From the NCBI RefSeq assembly GCF_027625995.1, contig NZ_CP115396.1:3596001-3660000 (forward strand): a stretch of DNA of 64,000 nt, given 5' to 3'. The notes below the pieces were generated by a model. The model was not told the origin of the DNA. It searched no databases and saw nothing but the letters and a program-made list of their open reading frames with translations. The position numbers and the translations under genes are program-made. Shown here one piece after another: positions 9,140 to 17,509 of the stretch. The stretch is from Hymenobacter yonginensis. Lineage in GTDB: Bacteria; Bacteroidota; Bacteroidia; Cytophagales; Hymenobacteraceae. Each line of letters begins with the position of its first letter. The stretch's first letter is position 1.

Positions 9140-9206
9140 AGTAGCCCCGTCGGCTGCCACACCCTTGCCTGTTGCAGGCAGAGGCGTGGCGGCCGACGGG
9201 GCTACT
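9140..9206. repeat. Perfect-arm palindrome upstream of the zinc-ribbon gene
   Basis: Arms AGTAGCCCCGTCGGC (9140-9154) and GCCGACGGGGCTACT (9192-9206) are exact reverse complements. Inner bases also pair (TGCCAC with GTGGC), so the whole 67 bases can fold. It lies between two minus-strand genes and could end transcription of the upstream one, though there is no T-tract, so it looks more like a dispersed palindrome. Confidence 0.6.
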
Positions 9207-9243
9207 GTGCTTAGCAGAGTGTGTGCCTGCGTGCCGGCGAAGC

Positions 9244-9645
9244 TTAGCGCGAAAGCGAAGAACCCATTTTGATGAGCACTTTGCCCAGATGCATGAGAGG
9301 GCCGGAATAGCCGCCATTCGACTCTTCGGCTACCTTGGTGGTTTCGGCGCCGAGCGTGGCCAGCGTTTCAGCCAGGTCGTGCGACTTGGTGTCGGAGGCG
9401 GCAAGCTGTTCGCGCAAAGTGGCCAGCTCCTGAATTATTTTTGCCAGGCCGGGACGCTCCGAGGCCTTCAGGACCTGCTCCCAGCGCTCTATTTCGCCGA
9501 GGCCATGCTGGTCAGGCTTGGCGGGCAGGCCGGCGTTGAGCAGCGTGAGCGTATCCTCCAGCAGCGCAGTGTTTTGCTGATCAGTAACCTCGAGCGGCAC
9601 TGTAGGAATGGGGGTATTTTGGGGAGTGGAGGCCGTGGAATCCAT
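9244..9645 (-). CDS. Small hypothetical helical protein
   Basis: A 133-residue soluble protein with a Pro/Thr-rich N-terminus followed by mostly helical, charged sequence (EDTLTLLNAGL, GLAKIIQELATLREQLAASD, DLAETLATLG) and a short GGYSGPLMHLGKVLIKMGSSL tail that could be an amphipathic helix. No cysteine pairs, signal peptide or catalytic motif is visible. I do not recognise the family. It is read divergently from the NERD/WG gene, with about 140 bases between their starts. Confidence 0.6.
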   Translation of the reverse strand: MDSTASTPQNTPIPTVPLEVTDQQNTALLEDTLTLLNAGLPAKPDQHGLGEIERWEQVLKASERPGLAKIIQELATLREQLAASDTKSHDLAETLATLGAETTKVAEESNGGYSGPLMHLGKVLIKMGSSLSR

Positions 9646-9786
9646 GGGGACAGAGTATGACTGACGAAAGAAGGTGGTTGTCTATACTTGCCCACCGCCG
9701 GAAAAGTTGAGCTACCCTGCTGCCACTGGCTGCGTAGAAGGCTGCCGGCCGGCTTGCCCGGCGGCCGGACCGCCGTTTCTTTTTCT

Positions 9787-11736
9787 ATGCTCCACACCTA
9801 CCTTCCGATTCCTTTCGCCGACGCCACCCGGCAGCAGCAGTTCGATGATTTGCGGGCCGCCCTGCTGGCTGAAGCCGGCGCCCCCGCTACGCTGCTGCTC
9901 GGGAATCTGGCCGTGGGTGCCGGCGAGGAAGTGCTGGATGCCGTGCTTATCCGGCCGCACAGCATTGTGCTGCTGCTGCTGTTGCCGGGCGGCGGCCCGT
10001 TGCACATCCCCGACTTCGGCCACAGTGCCTGGCGGCTGGCGGGGCGCCCGCTCACCGGCTCGGCCGGCGCCGACAACCCTTTTCAGCAATTCAGCCGGCA
10101 GAAGGAAGCGCTGGCAGCCTGGCTCCGGCCCCAGCTCCCTCCGGAAGCCGCCAACCTCAACTTCATTGCCGGGCTCGCGCTGTTTGAGCAGCCCTTGGTG
10201 CTTGGCCCTGAGGTAGAGGAACGCATGAGCAGCGTGCCCGCCAGCAGCAGCTTCCATCTGCTGCCCAACCCGGCCAGCTGCACCCGGCGCCTGCGCCAGC
10301 TGGCCACCCCCGAAATCGACCTTACCCCGGCTGAAATCACGCAGCTGGCCCACGACCTTAATCAGCATACCACTGATAACCAACCCCATAAAAACCACAG
10401 TCATACTACTAACACTGAGCCAGCCGGACACGTAGCGCAGGCCAACGCTGATCCGGACGCTGATCAGACCCGGTACCGGCGGCCGGCCGCGGCCGAGCCG
10501 GCTTCATCCGAAGCGACGCAGCTCCGGCGGGCGGCGGGCTGGCTATGGCGCTGGCTGGGCGCCGAGGACGTGACGGACCACGACGCCGACCAGCTGCCCA
10601 ACGACACCTACAGCACCGCCGCCCCGCAGGCCCAGAAAGAAGAACTGGAGCGGCTGCGGGCCAGCATGCAGGCCGAGCTGGGCGCTCAGCTGCAGGCCTT
10701 GGAAGCCCGCGAGAAAGAACGGGAGCACAGCATTGCCCAGCTGCGCCAGCAGCTCACCACAGCGCCCCCCGTAACCGCCGAAGCTCAGTCGCTGCAGGTG
10801 CGGCTGGCTATTGAAAGCCAGGAGAAGGAGCAGCTGGAAGCCGCCATGCGCGCCTCCCGCACCGACCTGGAAGAGCGCAACCGCGCCCTGGATGGCCGCA
10901 TCCGGCAGCTGGAAGGCCTGATGCAGCAGCTTCAGCAGGCGCCTCCCGCTTCTGGAGGAAGCCAGCCGCAGGCAGCCCGCATTTCAAACCGGCTGGCCGG
11001 AGTGCGGCTGAGCTGGCCCCAGGCCAAACAACGACTGCGGCAGTGGCAACGCTACAGAAAGCAGGCAACACTGGCCGGGGCCGGGCTGCTGGGCGCGGGC
11101 CTGGTGTGGTGGGGCGTGCGCGCCGCTACCGCCGGGCCGCCGGTGCCCTTTCAGGAGGGCAGCCGCTGGGGCTACCTCACCGCCCACGACGATACGCTGG
11201 TGCCGGCCCGCTACACCTCGGCAGGCCCGTTTGAAACCGAGCACCGGGCCGTGGTGGAGCAGGACGGGGTATTTGGTTTTCTGGATGAAGACGGCGAGGA
11301 AGTAGTGCCGCCCGCCTACGATGCGCTGCAGCCGTACGCCGGCGGTTACGCCCGCGCCCGGATCGGCAAGCTGTACACGTTTCTGGACTTGCAGGGCCAG
11401 GAGTTCAACGCTTACTATTACGCTGCCCTGCCCTTCAGCGAGGGCAAGGCCGCCGTGCTCGACCGGCGCGGCTGGTTCTATATCACCGGGCCCGAAGAGC
11501 AGCTCAAAGCCCCGGTCATCTTTCAGGAGGCCTACCCGTTTCGGGAGGGGCTGGCCCGGGTGAAGCGCAACGGCCGCTACACCTTCATCACCCCGGATTA
11601 TCTCGACGACCCCACCGAAGGCACCGAGCCATTCGGCAGCTACGAAAGCGCCGCCGACTTTGCCGAGGGCCGGGCCCGCGTAACCCAGCAAGGCCGCACG
11701 TTCTACATCGACACCGATGCCGACGAGGTGAAGTAG
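9787..11736 (+). CDS. NERD-like domain, coiled coil, membrane segment and WG repeats in one protein
   Basis: A 649-residue protein with four parts. Residues 1-150 resemble a nuclease-related (NERD) domain: AGEEVLDAVLIRPHSIVLLLLL, then GPLHIPDFGHSAW and NPFQQFSRQKEALAAWL. Residues about 160-280 are low-complexity and His/Asn-rich. Residues 281-391 form a long coiled coil. A single transmembrane helix follows at about 425-443, and the C-terminal 200 residues are WG/KWG-type repeats (RWGYLTAHDDTLVPARY, VFGFLDEDGEEVVPPAYD, FREGLARVKRNGRY). The topology suggests a cytoplasmic NERD part and an exported repeat part. ATG 9787 is preferred because it starts directly at the conserved domain. Confidence 0.7.
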   Translation: MLHTYLPIPFADATRQQQFDDLRAALLAEAGAPATLLLGNLAVGAGEEVLDAVLIRPHSIVLLLLLPGGGPLHIPDFGHSAWRLAGRPLTGSAGADNPFQQFSRQKEALAAWLRPQLPPEAANLNFIAGLALFEQPLVLGPEVEERMSSVPASSSFHLLPNPASCTRRLRQLATPEIDLTPAEITQLAHDLNQHTTDNQPHKNHSHTTNTEPAGHVAQANADPDADQTRYRRPAAAEPASSEATQLRRAAGWLWRWLGAEDVTDHDADQLPNDTYSTAAPQAQKEELERLRASMQAELGAQLQALEAREKEREHSIAQLRQQLTTAPPVTAEAQSLQVRLAIESQEKEQLEAAMRASRTDLEERNRALDGRIRQLEGLMQQLQQAPPASGGSQPQAARISNRLAGVRLSWPQAKQRLRQWQRYRKQATLAGAGLLGAGLVWWGVRAATAGPPVPFQEGSRWGYLTAHDDTLVPARYTSAGPFETEHRAVVEQDGVFGFLDEDGEEVVPPAYDALQPYAGGYARARIGKLYTFLDLQGQEFNAYYYAALPFSEGKAAVLDRRGWFYITGPEEQLKAPVIFQEAYPFREGLARVKRNGRYTFITPDYLDDPTEGTEPFGSYESAADFAEGRARVTQQGRTFYIDTDADEVK

Positions 11737-11747
11737 GCAGCCGCGGG

Positions 11748-12173
11748 CTAGTCGTCGTGCTTTTTGCCTTTGTGCTTCTTGTGGCGGCCTTTGCCACGCC
11801 CTGCTGCCCACTTAGCCCAGCCCGGCAGGCGCTGCACGTACACCGGGTTGCGACTGGACCCGGCGGTGCCGGCCACGGGCTGCAGCACCACCCGGTTGGC
11901 CTGGGTGGTGGCAGCGGTGAGCTGACCGCTCAGGTCGCAGCCACTGCCATTGCGCAGCTCCGTGCGGCGACCATCTGCTGCTACCACAAACCCGTCGGGG
12001 GTGACGGTGCGGCCGTTGGGTAGATGCACTTCGTGCGTCATGGGCCGGGGCTGGCCGTTGCGCAGCACGTACATCGTGCCGTCGCGGCGCACAAATCCAT
12101 CGTTGGTCTGGGCGCAGCCCACTTCGGGCAGCGCAAGCAGCATCCCGAGCAAAACGGGCAGAAAACACTTCAT
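11748..12173 (-). CDS. DUF6799-like secreted protein or lipoprotein
   Basis: A 141-residue exported protein. A hydrophobic leader ends in VGCAQ, so it may be a lipoprotein (Cys) or be cut after CAQ. The core has two similar stretches, DGFVRRDGTMYVLRNGQ and DGFVVAADGRRTELRNG, around MTHEVHLPNGRTVTPDG; this is the DUF6799 pattern seen in Hymenobacter and relatives, of unknown role. The C-terminus is a very basic Lys/His/Gly tail (GKGRHKKHKGKKHDD), likely disordered or metal/nucleic-acid binding. It converges on the NERD/WG gene with 11 bases between stops. Confidence 0.65.
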   Translation of the reverse strand: MKCFLPVLLGMLLALPEVGCAQTNDGFVRRDGTMYVLRNGQPRPMTHEVHLPNGRTVTPDGFVVAADGRRTELRNGSGCDLSGQLTAATTQANRVVLQPVAGTAGSSRNPVYVQRLPGWAKWAAGRGKGRHKKHKGKKHDD

Positions 12174-12345
12174 CACTTCACGCAGCTAAACCCGAAAAAC
12201 CGGGGCTCCGCTTACGCGCAACCGACGCCGGACGTTGGCGCGGCCACCCCGGAAAAATGTCCTGCCATTGGCATGGGTTACCTCTGCAGCAGCGCGTTAT
12301 TAAGGGATGTTCAGTTAATTTCCACACTCAACTTTTCTTCTTGCC

Positions 12346-12696
12346 ATGAAAATGTCGTTCAAAGCCCTGTTCGTTGCTACCGCCGTTGCTTTCGCTGCTA
12401 CCTCCTGCACCCAGGAAGGCAAAGAAAACGCTGACGCCGCTGCTGCTAACACCGAAGCCGCTGCCGAAAACGCAGGCGACGCCGCCGCCGCTGAAGCCAA
12501 AAACGCTGCTAACGCCACGGAAGCTGCTGCCGAGAAAACCGGTGAAGCCATCGACAACGCCGCCGACAAAGCCGGCAACGCCATCGAAAACGCTGCCGAC
12601 AAAACCGCCAACGCTACCGAAAACGCCACCAACAACGCAGCCCGCGAAACCAAAGAAGCCGCTGCCGAAGTAGAGCGCGAAACCCGCAGCAACTAA
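12346..12696 (+). CDS. Ala/Glu/Asn-rich repetitive lipoprotein, LEA-like
   Basis: A 116-residue lipoprotein: leader KALFVATAVAFAAT with lipobox ATSC, then almost pure Ala, Glu, Asn, Lys, Asp and Thr. The mature part is made of roughly 11-residue imperfect repeats (EKTGEAIDNAADKAGNAIENAADKT is one stretch of about two repeats; cut here for length it reads AIDNAADKAGNAIENAADK). This resembles LEA-type or apolipoprotein-like amphipathic helices. Such proteins are often linked to desiccation or envelope stress, but no direct evidence of function is present. A strong hairpin terminator follows. Confidence 0.65.
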   Translation: MKMSFKALFVATAVAFAATSCTQEGKENADAAAANTEAAAENAGDAAAAEAKNAANATEAAAEKTGEAIDNAADKAGNAIENAADKTANATENATNNAARETKEAAAEVERETRSN

Positions 12697-12729
12697 TTAC
12701 CGGGAGGCACTTTGTGTCTCTGGCTACGC

Positions 12730-12772
12730 AATGGCCCCTTTCTTGCCGCGGTGCGGACGGAAAGGGGCCATT
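12730..12772. terminator. Bidirectional terminator after the Ala-rich lipoprotein
   Basis: Perfect arms AATGGCCCCTTTC and GAAAGGGGCCATT around a GC-rich loop, between two convergent genes. Confidence 0.75.
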
Positions 12773-12777
12773 TGCGT

Positions 12778-14355
12778 TTAGGCGGGTGGGCTGCCGGCCG
12801 CCGCCAACTGCGCCTCCGGTGCCGGCGAGCTGCTGCCGGCCAGCTCCAGCAGCACCGTGTAGTAGGGCCGGCCCTGGGTGCGGGCATACAGCCAGCTGTA
12901 GAAGCTCAGCGCCTGCAGGTCTTCCTGCTCCAGCGGCGCGAAGGGCGGCAGCTGGCTTACGCGCTCAGCAAAGCCCGGCCGACGGGCTTCGGCTGGGTCT
13001 TCGATGATGTCGCGCACCAGACTCAGGTAGCGCAGCACGGCCACGTAGCCTTCGCCATCGGCGCTGAACCGCTCCCGCAGCACCCGCTCGATGGCGCGCA
13101 GGCGGTTGAGGGCCAGGTCGGGGTTGCCGAGCTCGAACTGTACCAGCATTTCGCCCATGCTCTTGTTGAGCATCCATTCGAGGCCCATTTCCTGCTCGCA
13201 CCAATGGTCGGAGCGGCCAATGCTGATGAGCGTCTGGTTGGCTTTGGCGAACTGGCTTTCGGCGAAATAGTGGAAGGCCAGCCCGAGGCGGGCCGTCATT
13301 TCGTCGCGCGGGGCCAGCACGGTGGCAGGCTGGCGAAGCACCTGATCCAGCAGCCGGATGCTTTCGGCGTTGCGGTGCAGAAAGGCGTAGTTGGCGGCCA
13401 GCAGAAACGTGTAGCGCGGCAGCCAGGCGGCCTGATAGGCCTGGGCGCCGCCCTCATCGAGTAGGCTGCGCAGCTGCTCCAGATACGCCACCGACTCCTG
13501 AAACTTGCGGGTGCGGTACAGCGCGTGGGCCACCATGTAGAGCAGCCCCAGCTGGTAGTAGCGGTGGGCCGGCAGGAAGCCGTGGCGCTTCTCCATGAGG
13601 TGGTAGCAGCGGCGCACGAACGGCGCAAAAGACACAAAGTCGCGGCGCACGAGCATGGCACTGCGAGCAATGGACATGAGCCGGTAGAGCACGGCCGGGC
13701 GCCGGGCAAAGGCTTCCTGCAGGTCGTATTCGCGCAGCACGTCCTGCAGAATGCCGTCGAAGGCCTCGCCGGCGCGGCCCTTCACGCGGGCCTGGCGCAG
13801 GCGCTGCCGGATCAGGCTGTCGGCAATGTTGGCGCGCTCCTCTTCGTCGGCGGCTTTCTTGTTGATGCGGTGCCGCCGGATGATGTCGGCCAGGTCGTCG
13901 GCGTATTCGCTGCCGGCCTGGGCAATCTGCAGCGAGTACACGGTATTGAGCAGCTCGTACTGCTCGTTGTCGTGGGCCAGCTTTTCGGCTTTGCGCAGCA
14001 CCGACCAGCCCAGGCGTGGCACGCCGGCCTCGAACAGGTACTGGGCCAGCGTGAGCAGCCCGCGCACCGAAGACGCCGCCGTGGGGTCTTGCTGGCGCTG
14101 GCGCAGCAGCAGATAGTCGGTGAGGTGGCGGAGCAGGCGCTTGCGCAGGGCGTAGTAGGCCACGGCGTTGGGCTCGTCGGGGTAGAGCTTGGCCAGCAGC
14201 TGCGGCGTGGTGTAGGGCTTGGCGTGCAGCAGCAGCTCGCACAGGCGTAGATCCATGCGGCCTTTGGGCTTGCGCTTCTGCCGCTGAATGAACTGCAGAA
14301 ACTCCTTGCGGTCGGTGGGCGAAAAGGTAGCCAGGGTGGTACGAAGGTCGTCCAT
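12778..14355 (-). CDS. Large TPR-like hypothetical protein
   Basis: A 525-residue soluble, all-helical protein. The N-terminus (FSPTDRKEFLQFIQRQKRK, then LHAKPYTTPQLLAKLYP) is a small helical domain seen in uncharacterised Bacteroidota proteins. The middle and C-terminus carry TPR-like helical pairs (LLTLAQYLFEAGVPRLGWS, YYQLGLLYMVAHALYRTRK, RYTFLLAANYAFLHRNAES, LGLAFHYFAESQFAKANQT). It probably works as a scaffold or adaptor; no enzyme motif is visible. ATG 14355 is chosen because the upstream extension is rich in Arg/Gly/Pro and unlike a protein start. Confidence 0.65.
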   Translation of the reverse strand: MDDLRTTLATFSPTDRKEFLQFIQRQKRKPKGRMDLRLCELLLHAKPYTTPQLLAKLYPDEPNAVAYYALRKRLLRHLTDYLLLRQRQQDPTAASSVRGLLTLAQYLFEAGVPRLGWSVLRKAEKLAHDNEQYELLNTVYSLQIAQAGSEYADDLADIIRRHRINKKAADEEERANIADSLIRQRLRQARVKGRAGEAFDGILQDVLREYDLQEAFARRPAVLYRLMSIARSAMLVRRDFVSFAPFVRRCYHLMEKRHGFLPAHRYYQLGLLYMVAHALYRTRKFQESVAYLEQLRSLLDEGGAQAYQAAWLPRYTFLLAANYAFLHRNAESIRLLDQVLRQPATVLAPRDEMTARLGLAFHYFAESQFAKANQTLISIGRSDHWCEQEMGLEWMLNKSMGEMLVQFELGNPDLALNRLRAIERVLRERFSADGEGYVAVLRYLSLVRDIIEDPAEARRPGFAERVSQLPPFAPLEQEDLQALSFYSWLYARTQGRPYYTVLLELAGSSSPAPEAQLAAAGSPPA

Positions 14356-14634
14356 GACGGAATACAGGCGAAGCAGAATAGCGGGCGGCTGTCCGGCCCT
14401 TCCGGCCCGGATCAACCCTAAAATCAACCACCTAAAGAAAGCGCCTTTCTATCCGAAAACCAACTCTGAAAGCGAGATTGAAAAATCCAACCAGCTCCGT
14501 ATCAAACATCTGAAATACAGACCACTAAACAACCAATCAACATAATATCAACGTCTGATAAAGTTAAAAGCTGGTAGCCGTCGGGGCCGGTGGGAGCGGC
14601 ATCTTCACCCCACACTCTTTCACTTACTGCTGCT

Positions 14635-15420
14635 ATGCTTCGTCTGCTACTCGTTTCCACTGGCCTGCTGCTGGCCGCCACCGTCGCGCAGGCCCAGGAC
14701 CTGCTAGTCAAGCACAACACCGAAGAAATCCAGGTGAAGGTGGTGGAGGTCACGCCCACCGACGTCCGATTCCGGCGCACCGACAACCCCGACGGCCCGC
14801 TCTACATCGTGCGCAAAGCCGAGGTGCGCCTGATTCGCTACGCCAACGGCACCCAGGATGAGTTTGGGCCGGCGGCGCCAGCCGCCAGTGCCCCGGCACC
14901 CATAGCCGGGTTTCTGCCCGCTGGTACGGCCCCCGCCAAGCCGCCTACGCCGCCCGGCCCCGTGGTGCCCGGCGACGAGGAAGCAGCCGGCGGCACAGTG
15001 TATCTGGGTGGCCCGCGCATCGGGGCCACTGTGCTGACGGGCGGCGTGGTAAGCAAGGCGCGCGAGTCGGTGCCGGGCCTTAACCCGTTTCTCACGCAGT
15101 TCGGGTGGCAGTTTGAAACCCGTATTTTCCGGCTGGCCAATGGTACGTCAGGGCTGTTTGAGTTTGTGCCGCTGCTGGGTGGGCTGGAGCAGGGCAAGTT
15201 CATTCCAAGCCTGAACGCGCTGTTTGGCATTCGGGGCCCGAAGGGCCTGGAGTTCGGCCTCGGCCCCAACCTGACGCCGGTAAGTGCCAGCGTGGCGCTG
15301 GCGGTAGGCACCTCTTTCCGGTACGACGGCGTCAATTTTCCGGTGAACCTGGCCGTGGTGCCCGGCAACGGCGGGGCCCGCATCAGCCTGCTGATGGGTT
15401 TCAACTCGCGCCGCCGGTAG
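14635..15420 (+). CDS. Secreted protein with a short SH3-like N-terminal module and a beta-rich C-terminal domain
   Basis: A 261-residue exported protein with a clear signal peptide (LLLVSTGLLLAATVAQAQ). Residues about 20-75 (LLVKHNTEEIQVKVVEVTP, VRFRRTDNPDGPLY, RLIRYANGTQDEF) match the short beta module common in Bacteroidota secreted proteins, where a nominal KxG/EI-VKVxEV strand pattern recurs. A Pro/Ala linker follows, then Gly-rich amphipathic strands (GLEFGLGPNLTPVSASVAL, VNFPVNLAVVP) suggestive of an outer-membrane beta-structure. The same N-terminal idea recurs in the gene at 55812. Function unknown. Confidence 0.6.
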   Translation: MLRLLLVSTGLLLAATVAQAQDLLVKHNTEEIQVKVVEVTPTDVRFRRTDNPDGPLYIVRKAEVRLIRYANGTQDEFGPAAPAASAPAPIAGFLPAGTAPAKPPTPPGPVVPGDEEAAGGTVYLGGPRIGATVLTGGVVSKARESVPGLNPFLTQFGWQFETRIFRLANGTSGLFEFVPLLGGLEQGKFIPSLNALFGIRGPKGLEFGLGPNLTPVSASVALAVGTSFRYDGVNFPVNLAVVPGNGGARISLLMGFNSRRR

Positions 15421-15531
15421 CGGCCCGGCAACAGGGTGCAGGAGGAGCGGGAAGCAAAATTTTGGCATTGTCAACCCTGCCCAACGGCCCGCGTATAGCC
15501 CCCTATCTTTCCCACTCTAACCTCTACGAAC

Positions 15532-15750
15532 ATGGACGCTAATAACAACGGCATCGACGACAGCACCGAACTGCGCGCACGCGGCAACTGGAACGAAATC
15601 AAAGGCCAGGCAAAGCAGAAATGGGGTAGCCTGACCGACGACGATCTGGACTACGAAGAAGGCAAGCAGGACGAATGGTATGGCCGCCTCCAGCAGAAAA
15701 CCGGCGAAACCATCGACGACATCAAAAACTGGTTCCAGCGCACGTTCTAG
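15532..15750 (+). CDS. CsbD family stress-response protein
   Basis: A 72-residue acidic soluble protein with the CsbD signature: GNWNEIKGQAKQKWGSLTDD, then a Tyr-rich middle (DYEEGKQDEWYGRLQQKTG) and IKNWF near the end. CsbD-like proteins are small, abundant, general-stress-induced proteins of unknown mechanism. The short length is normal for the family. A terminator follows directly. Confidence 0.85.
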   Translation: MDANNNGIDDSTELRARGNWNEIKGQAKQKWGSLTDDDLDYEEGKQDEWYGRLQQKTGETIDDIKNWFQRTF

Positions 15751-15774
15751 TGCCAGTTGACTGCCACAGATAAC

Positions 15775-15806
15775 ATGCCCCAGGCCTTGCGGCCCGGGGC
15801 ATTTTT
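15775..15806 (+). terminator. Intrinsic terminator after csbD-like gene
   Basis: Arms ATGCCCC and GGGGCAT, with further GGCC pairing inside, followed by TTTTTG. Confidence 0.8.
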
Positions 15807-15871
15807 GTTTCCTCGCCGGTAAGCCCGACAGTGAATTCCAATAAATATTATTTATTTAGTAATAATATTTC

Positions 15872-15879
15872 TATCTTTA
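15872..15879 (+). promoter_or_regulatory. Candidate -7 element (TATCTTTA) in an AT-rich leader
   Basis: TATCTTTA matches the Bacteroidota TAnnTTTG -7 box with one change. It follows about 35 bases of almost pure A/T (15837-15871), a sharp local drop in GC. The next start codon is at 15905. Confidence 0.45.
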
Positions 15880-15904
15880 GTCATGCAAGCCCCACCCTTA
15901 TGCT

Positions 15905-16495
15905 ATGCGTATAGCTGCTGAAGAACTGCGCACGTTGGGCAACACCGCCTTGTTGCAACAGGGCAAAACGGCTTTTTTCTGCTCGCGCGATTATCCTACG
16001 TCCATAGAGTACCTTACGTATGTCTGGGCGCTGGAGCAGCGCTACGAGCAGGCCTGCGTGCTGTCGGGCTTTCATTCGCGGTTGGAGCAGTCGGTGTTCC
16101 GGTATCTGCTGCAGGGGCCGCAGCAGCCCATTATCTACGTCTTGGGGCGGGGCATCCAGCAAAATGTGCGCATGGAGTACGGGCCCGAAATCCAGGCTAA
16201 CCGGCTGCTATTCGTTTCGCCGTTTGAAGCCAGCGTGCGCCAGATTACCGACGAAACCGCCGAAATCCGCAACCTGCTTATTGCCGACCTCGCCGACGAC
16301 TTCTTCATCCCATACCTGCGGCCCGGTGGCAACATCGACCGGCTGCTGGCGCAGCCAGCCATGCGGGGCAAACCCATTTACACCCTGAATATTCCGCTCA
16401 ACAAGCGGCTGCTGCAGCGAGGCGCCCAGCCCTGGCGGCCTCTGGGGGCGCTGGGCCATCATCTTCCGCCTCCTTATCGGCCCACTATCCGGTAG
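15905..16495 (+). CDS. DprA/Smf-like Rossmann-fold protein
   Basis: A 196-residue soluble protein. The arrangement TSIEYLTYVWALEQRYEQ, CVLSGFHSRLEQSVFRYLL, QQPIIYVLGRGI, LLFVSPFEASVRQITDETAEIRN and LIADLADDFFIPYLRPGGN resembles the DprA/Smf Rossmann domain, where a GFHS/E-type loop and a glycine loop bind ligand or DNA. It is shorter than full DprA (no N-terminal SAM or C-terminal winged domain) and probably not a competence protein; stand-alone forms of unknown role are common. An unusually AT-rich promoter region lies upstream. Confidence 0.6.
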   Translation: MRIAAEELRTLGNTALLQQGKTAFFCSRDYPTSIEYLTYVWALEQRYEQACVLSGFHSRLEQSVFRYLLQGPQQPIIYVLGRGIQQNVRMEYGPEIQANRLLFVSPFEASVRQITDETAEIRNLLIADLADDFFIPYLRPGGNIDRLLAQPAMRGKPIYTLNIPLNKRLLQRGAQPWRPLGALGHHLPPPYRPTIR

Positions 16496-16565
16496 CCGCC
16501 CGGGCACCGCCGAACGACACCTGCATTTTCGCGTACAGGGCGAGTATCCCTAACCATCGCACTGC

Positions 16566-17396
16566 ATGAGCCTTTCCGACAACTTAACTGCCGCCGTTCC
16601 CACCTCTCCTTCCTCCGGCATCCGGGCGCTGGCCCGCTTCGGGTTTGCCGCCAAAGGAACCGTGTATCTGCTGATGGGCGTGCTGGCTTTGCTGGCGGCC
16701 ACCGGCCAGCAAGGCGGCCAGACGGCCGATAAGAAACAGGCGGTACTTACGCTGCAGAGCCTACCCGGCGGCCCGGTACTGCTGGGCCTGATTGCCTTTG
16801 GGCTGCTGGGCTACATTGTGTGGCGCTTCACCCAAGCCATCGTTGATACCGAAAGCAAGGGCGGCGACGCCAAAGGCATTGGCCGGCGCATCGGGTTTGC
16901 GGCCAGCGGGCTGCTGTACGCCAGCCTGGCCTGGTACGCGGCCAAGTTGGCCATGAACGGCTCGGCCAGCGCCGGCGGCAACACCCAGCAAACCCTTACG
17001 GCCCGCGTGCTGGGCTGGCCCGGCGGCGAGTGGATTATCCTGCTGGTGGGCGTGGCCATCATCGGCGGCGGCATCTACCAGATCTACAAAGCCTATTCGG
17101 GCAAGTTCCACAAAGACGTAAACAGCTCCGACATTCCCGGCGGCCAGCAGAACACGGTGTACCGCTTGGGCCAGCTGGGCTACACGGCCCGGGGCGTGGT
17201 AATGGCCATCATCGGCTACTTCTTCGTGCAAGCGGGTCGCCAGTCGCGCGCCGCCGCCGTGGGCAGCACCGACGAAGCCTTTGACTTCCTGGCCACCATG
17301 GGCCCGATGGTACTTGGCGTTGTGGCCCTGGGGCTGATGGCCTACGGCCTCTACATGCTGGTACAAGCCAAATACCCCGTGCTGCGCCGGATTTGA
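16566..17396 (+). CDS. DUF1206 family integral membrane protein
   Basis: A 276-residue membrane protein with six predicted helices arranged as three similar two-helix units. Each unit starts with a Gly-aromatic motif: ALARFGFAAKGTVYLLMGV, GRRIGFAASGLLYASLAWY and YRLGQLGYTARGVVMAIIGY. This threefold repeat is the hallmark of DUF1206. The function of the family is unknown; it probably sits in the inner membrane. It is followed by a palindromic element that could stop transcription. Confidence 0.85.
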   Translation: MSLSDNLTAAVPTSPSSGIRALARFGFAAKGTVYLLMGVLALLAATGQQGGQTADKKQAVLTLQSLPGGPVLLGLIAFGLLGYIVWRFTQAIVDTESKGGDAKGIGRRIGFAASGLLYASLAWYAAKLAMNGSASAGGNTQQTLTARVLGWPGGEWIILLVGVAIIGGGIYQIYKAYSGKFHKDVNSSDIPGGQQNTVYRLGQLGYTARGVVMAIIGYFFVQAGRQSRAAAVGSTDEAFDFLATMGPMVLGVVALGLMAYGLYMLVQAKYPVLRRI

Positions 17397-17418
17397 GATT
17401 TTAGGTCTTAGAACTGAG

Positions 17419-17488
17419 AAGGGAGAGGTGAGACTTTCGCTCTGCAACCCAAGCGGGCCAACAGAACGAAAATCTCACCTCTCCCTTT
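17419..17488. repeat. Palindromic element, family C copy 1 (GAGGTGAGACTTT type)
   Basis: Arms AAGGGAGAGGTGAGACTTTCG and the matching AATCTCACCTCTCCCTTTTT form a hairpin of about 70 bases ending in a T-tract. A second copy with the same arms and a shared CAACCCAAG-type loop lies at 24300-24357. It is placed between convergent genes and could serve as a terminator. Confidence 0.7.
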
Positions 17489-17509
17489 TTACAGTCTCAC
17501 TTCTAACCG

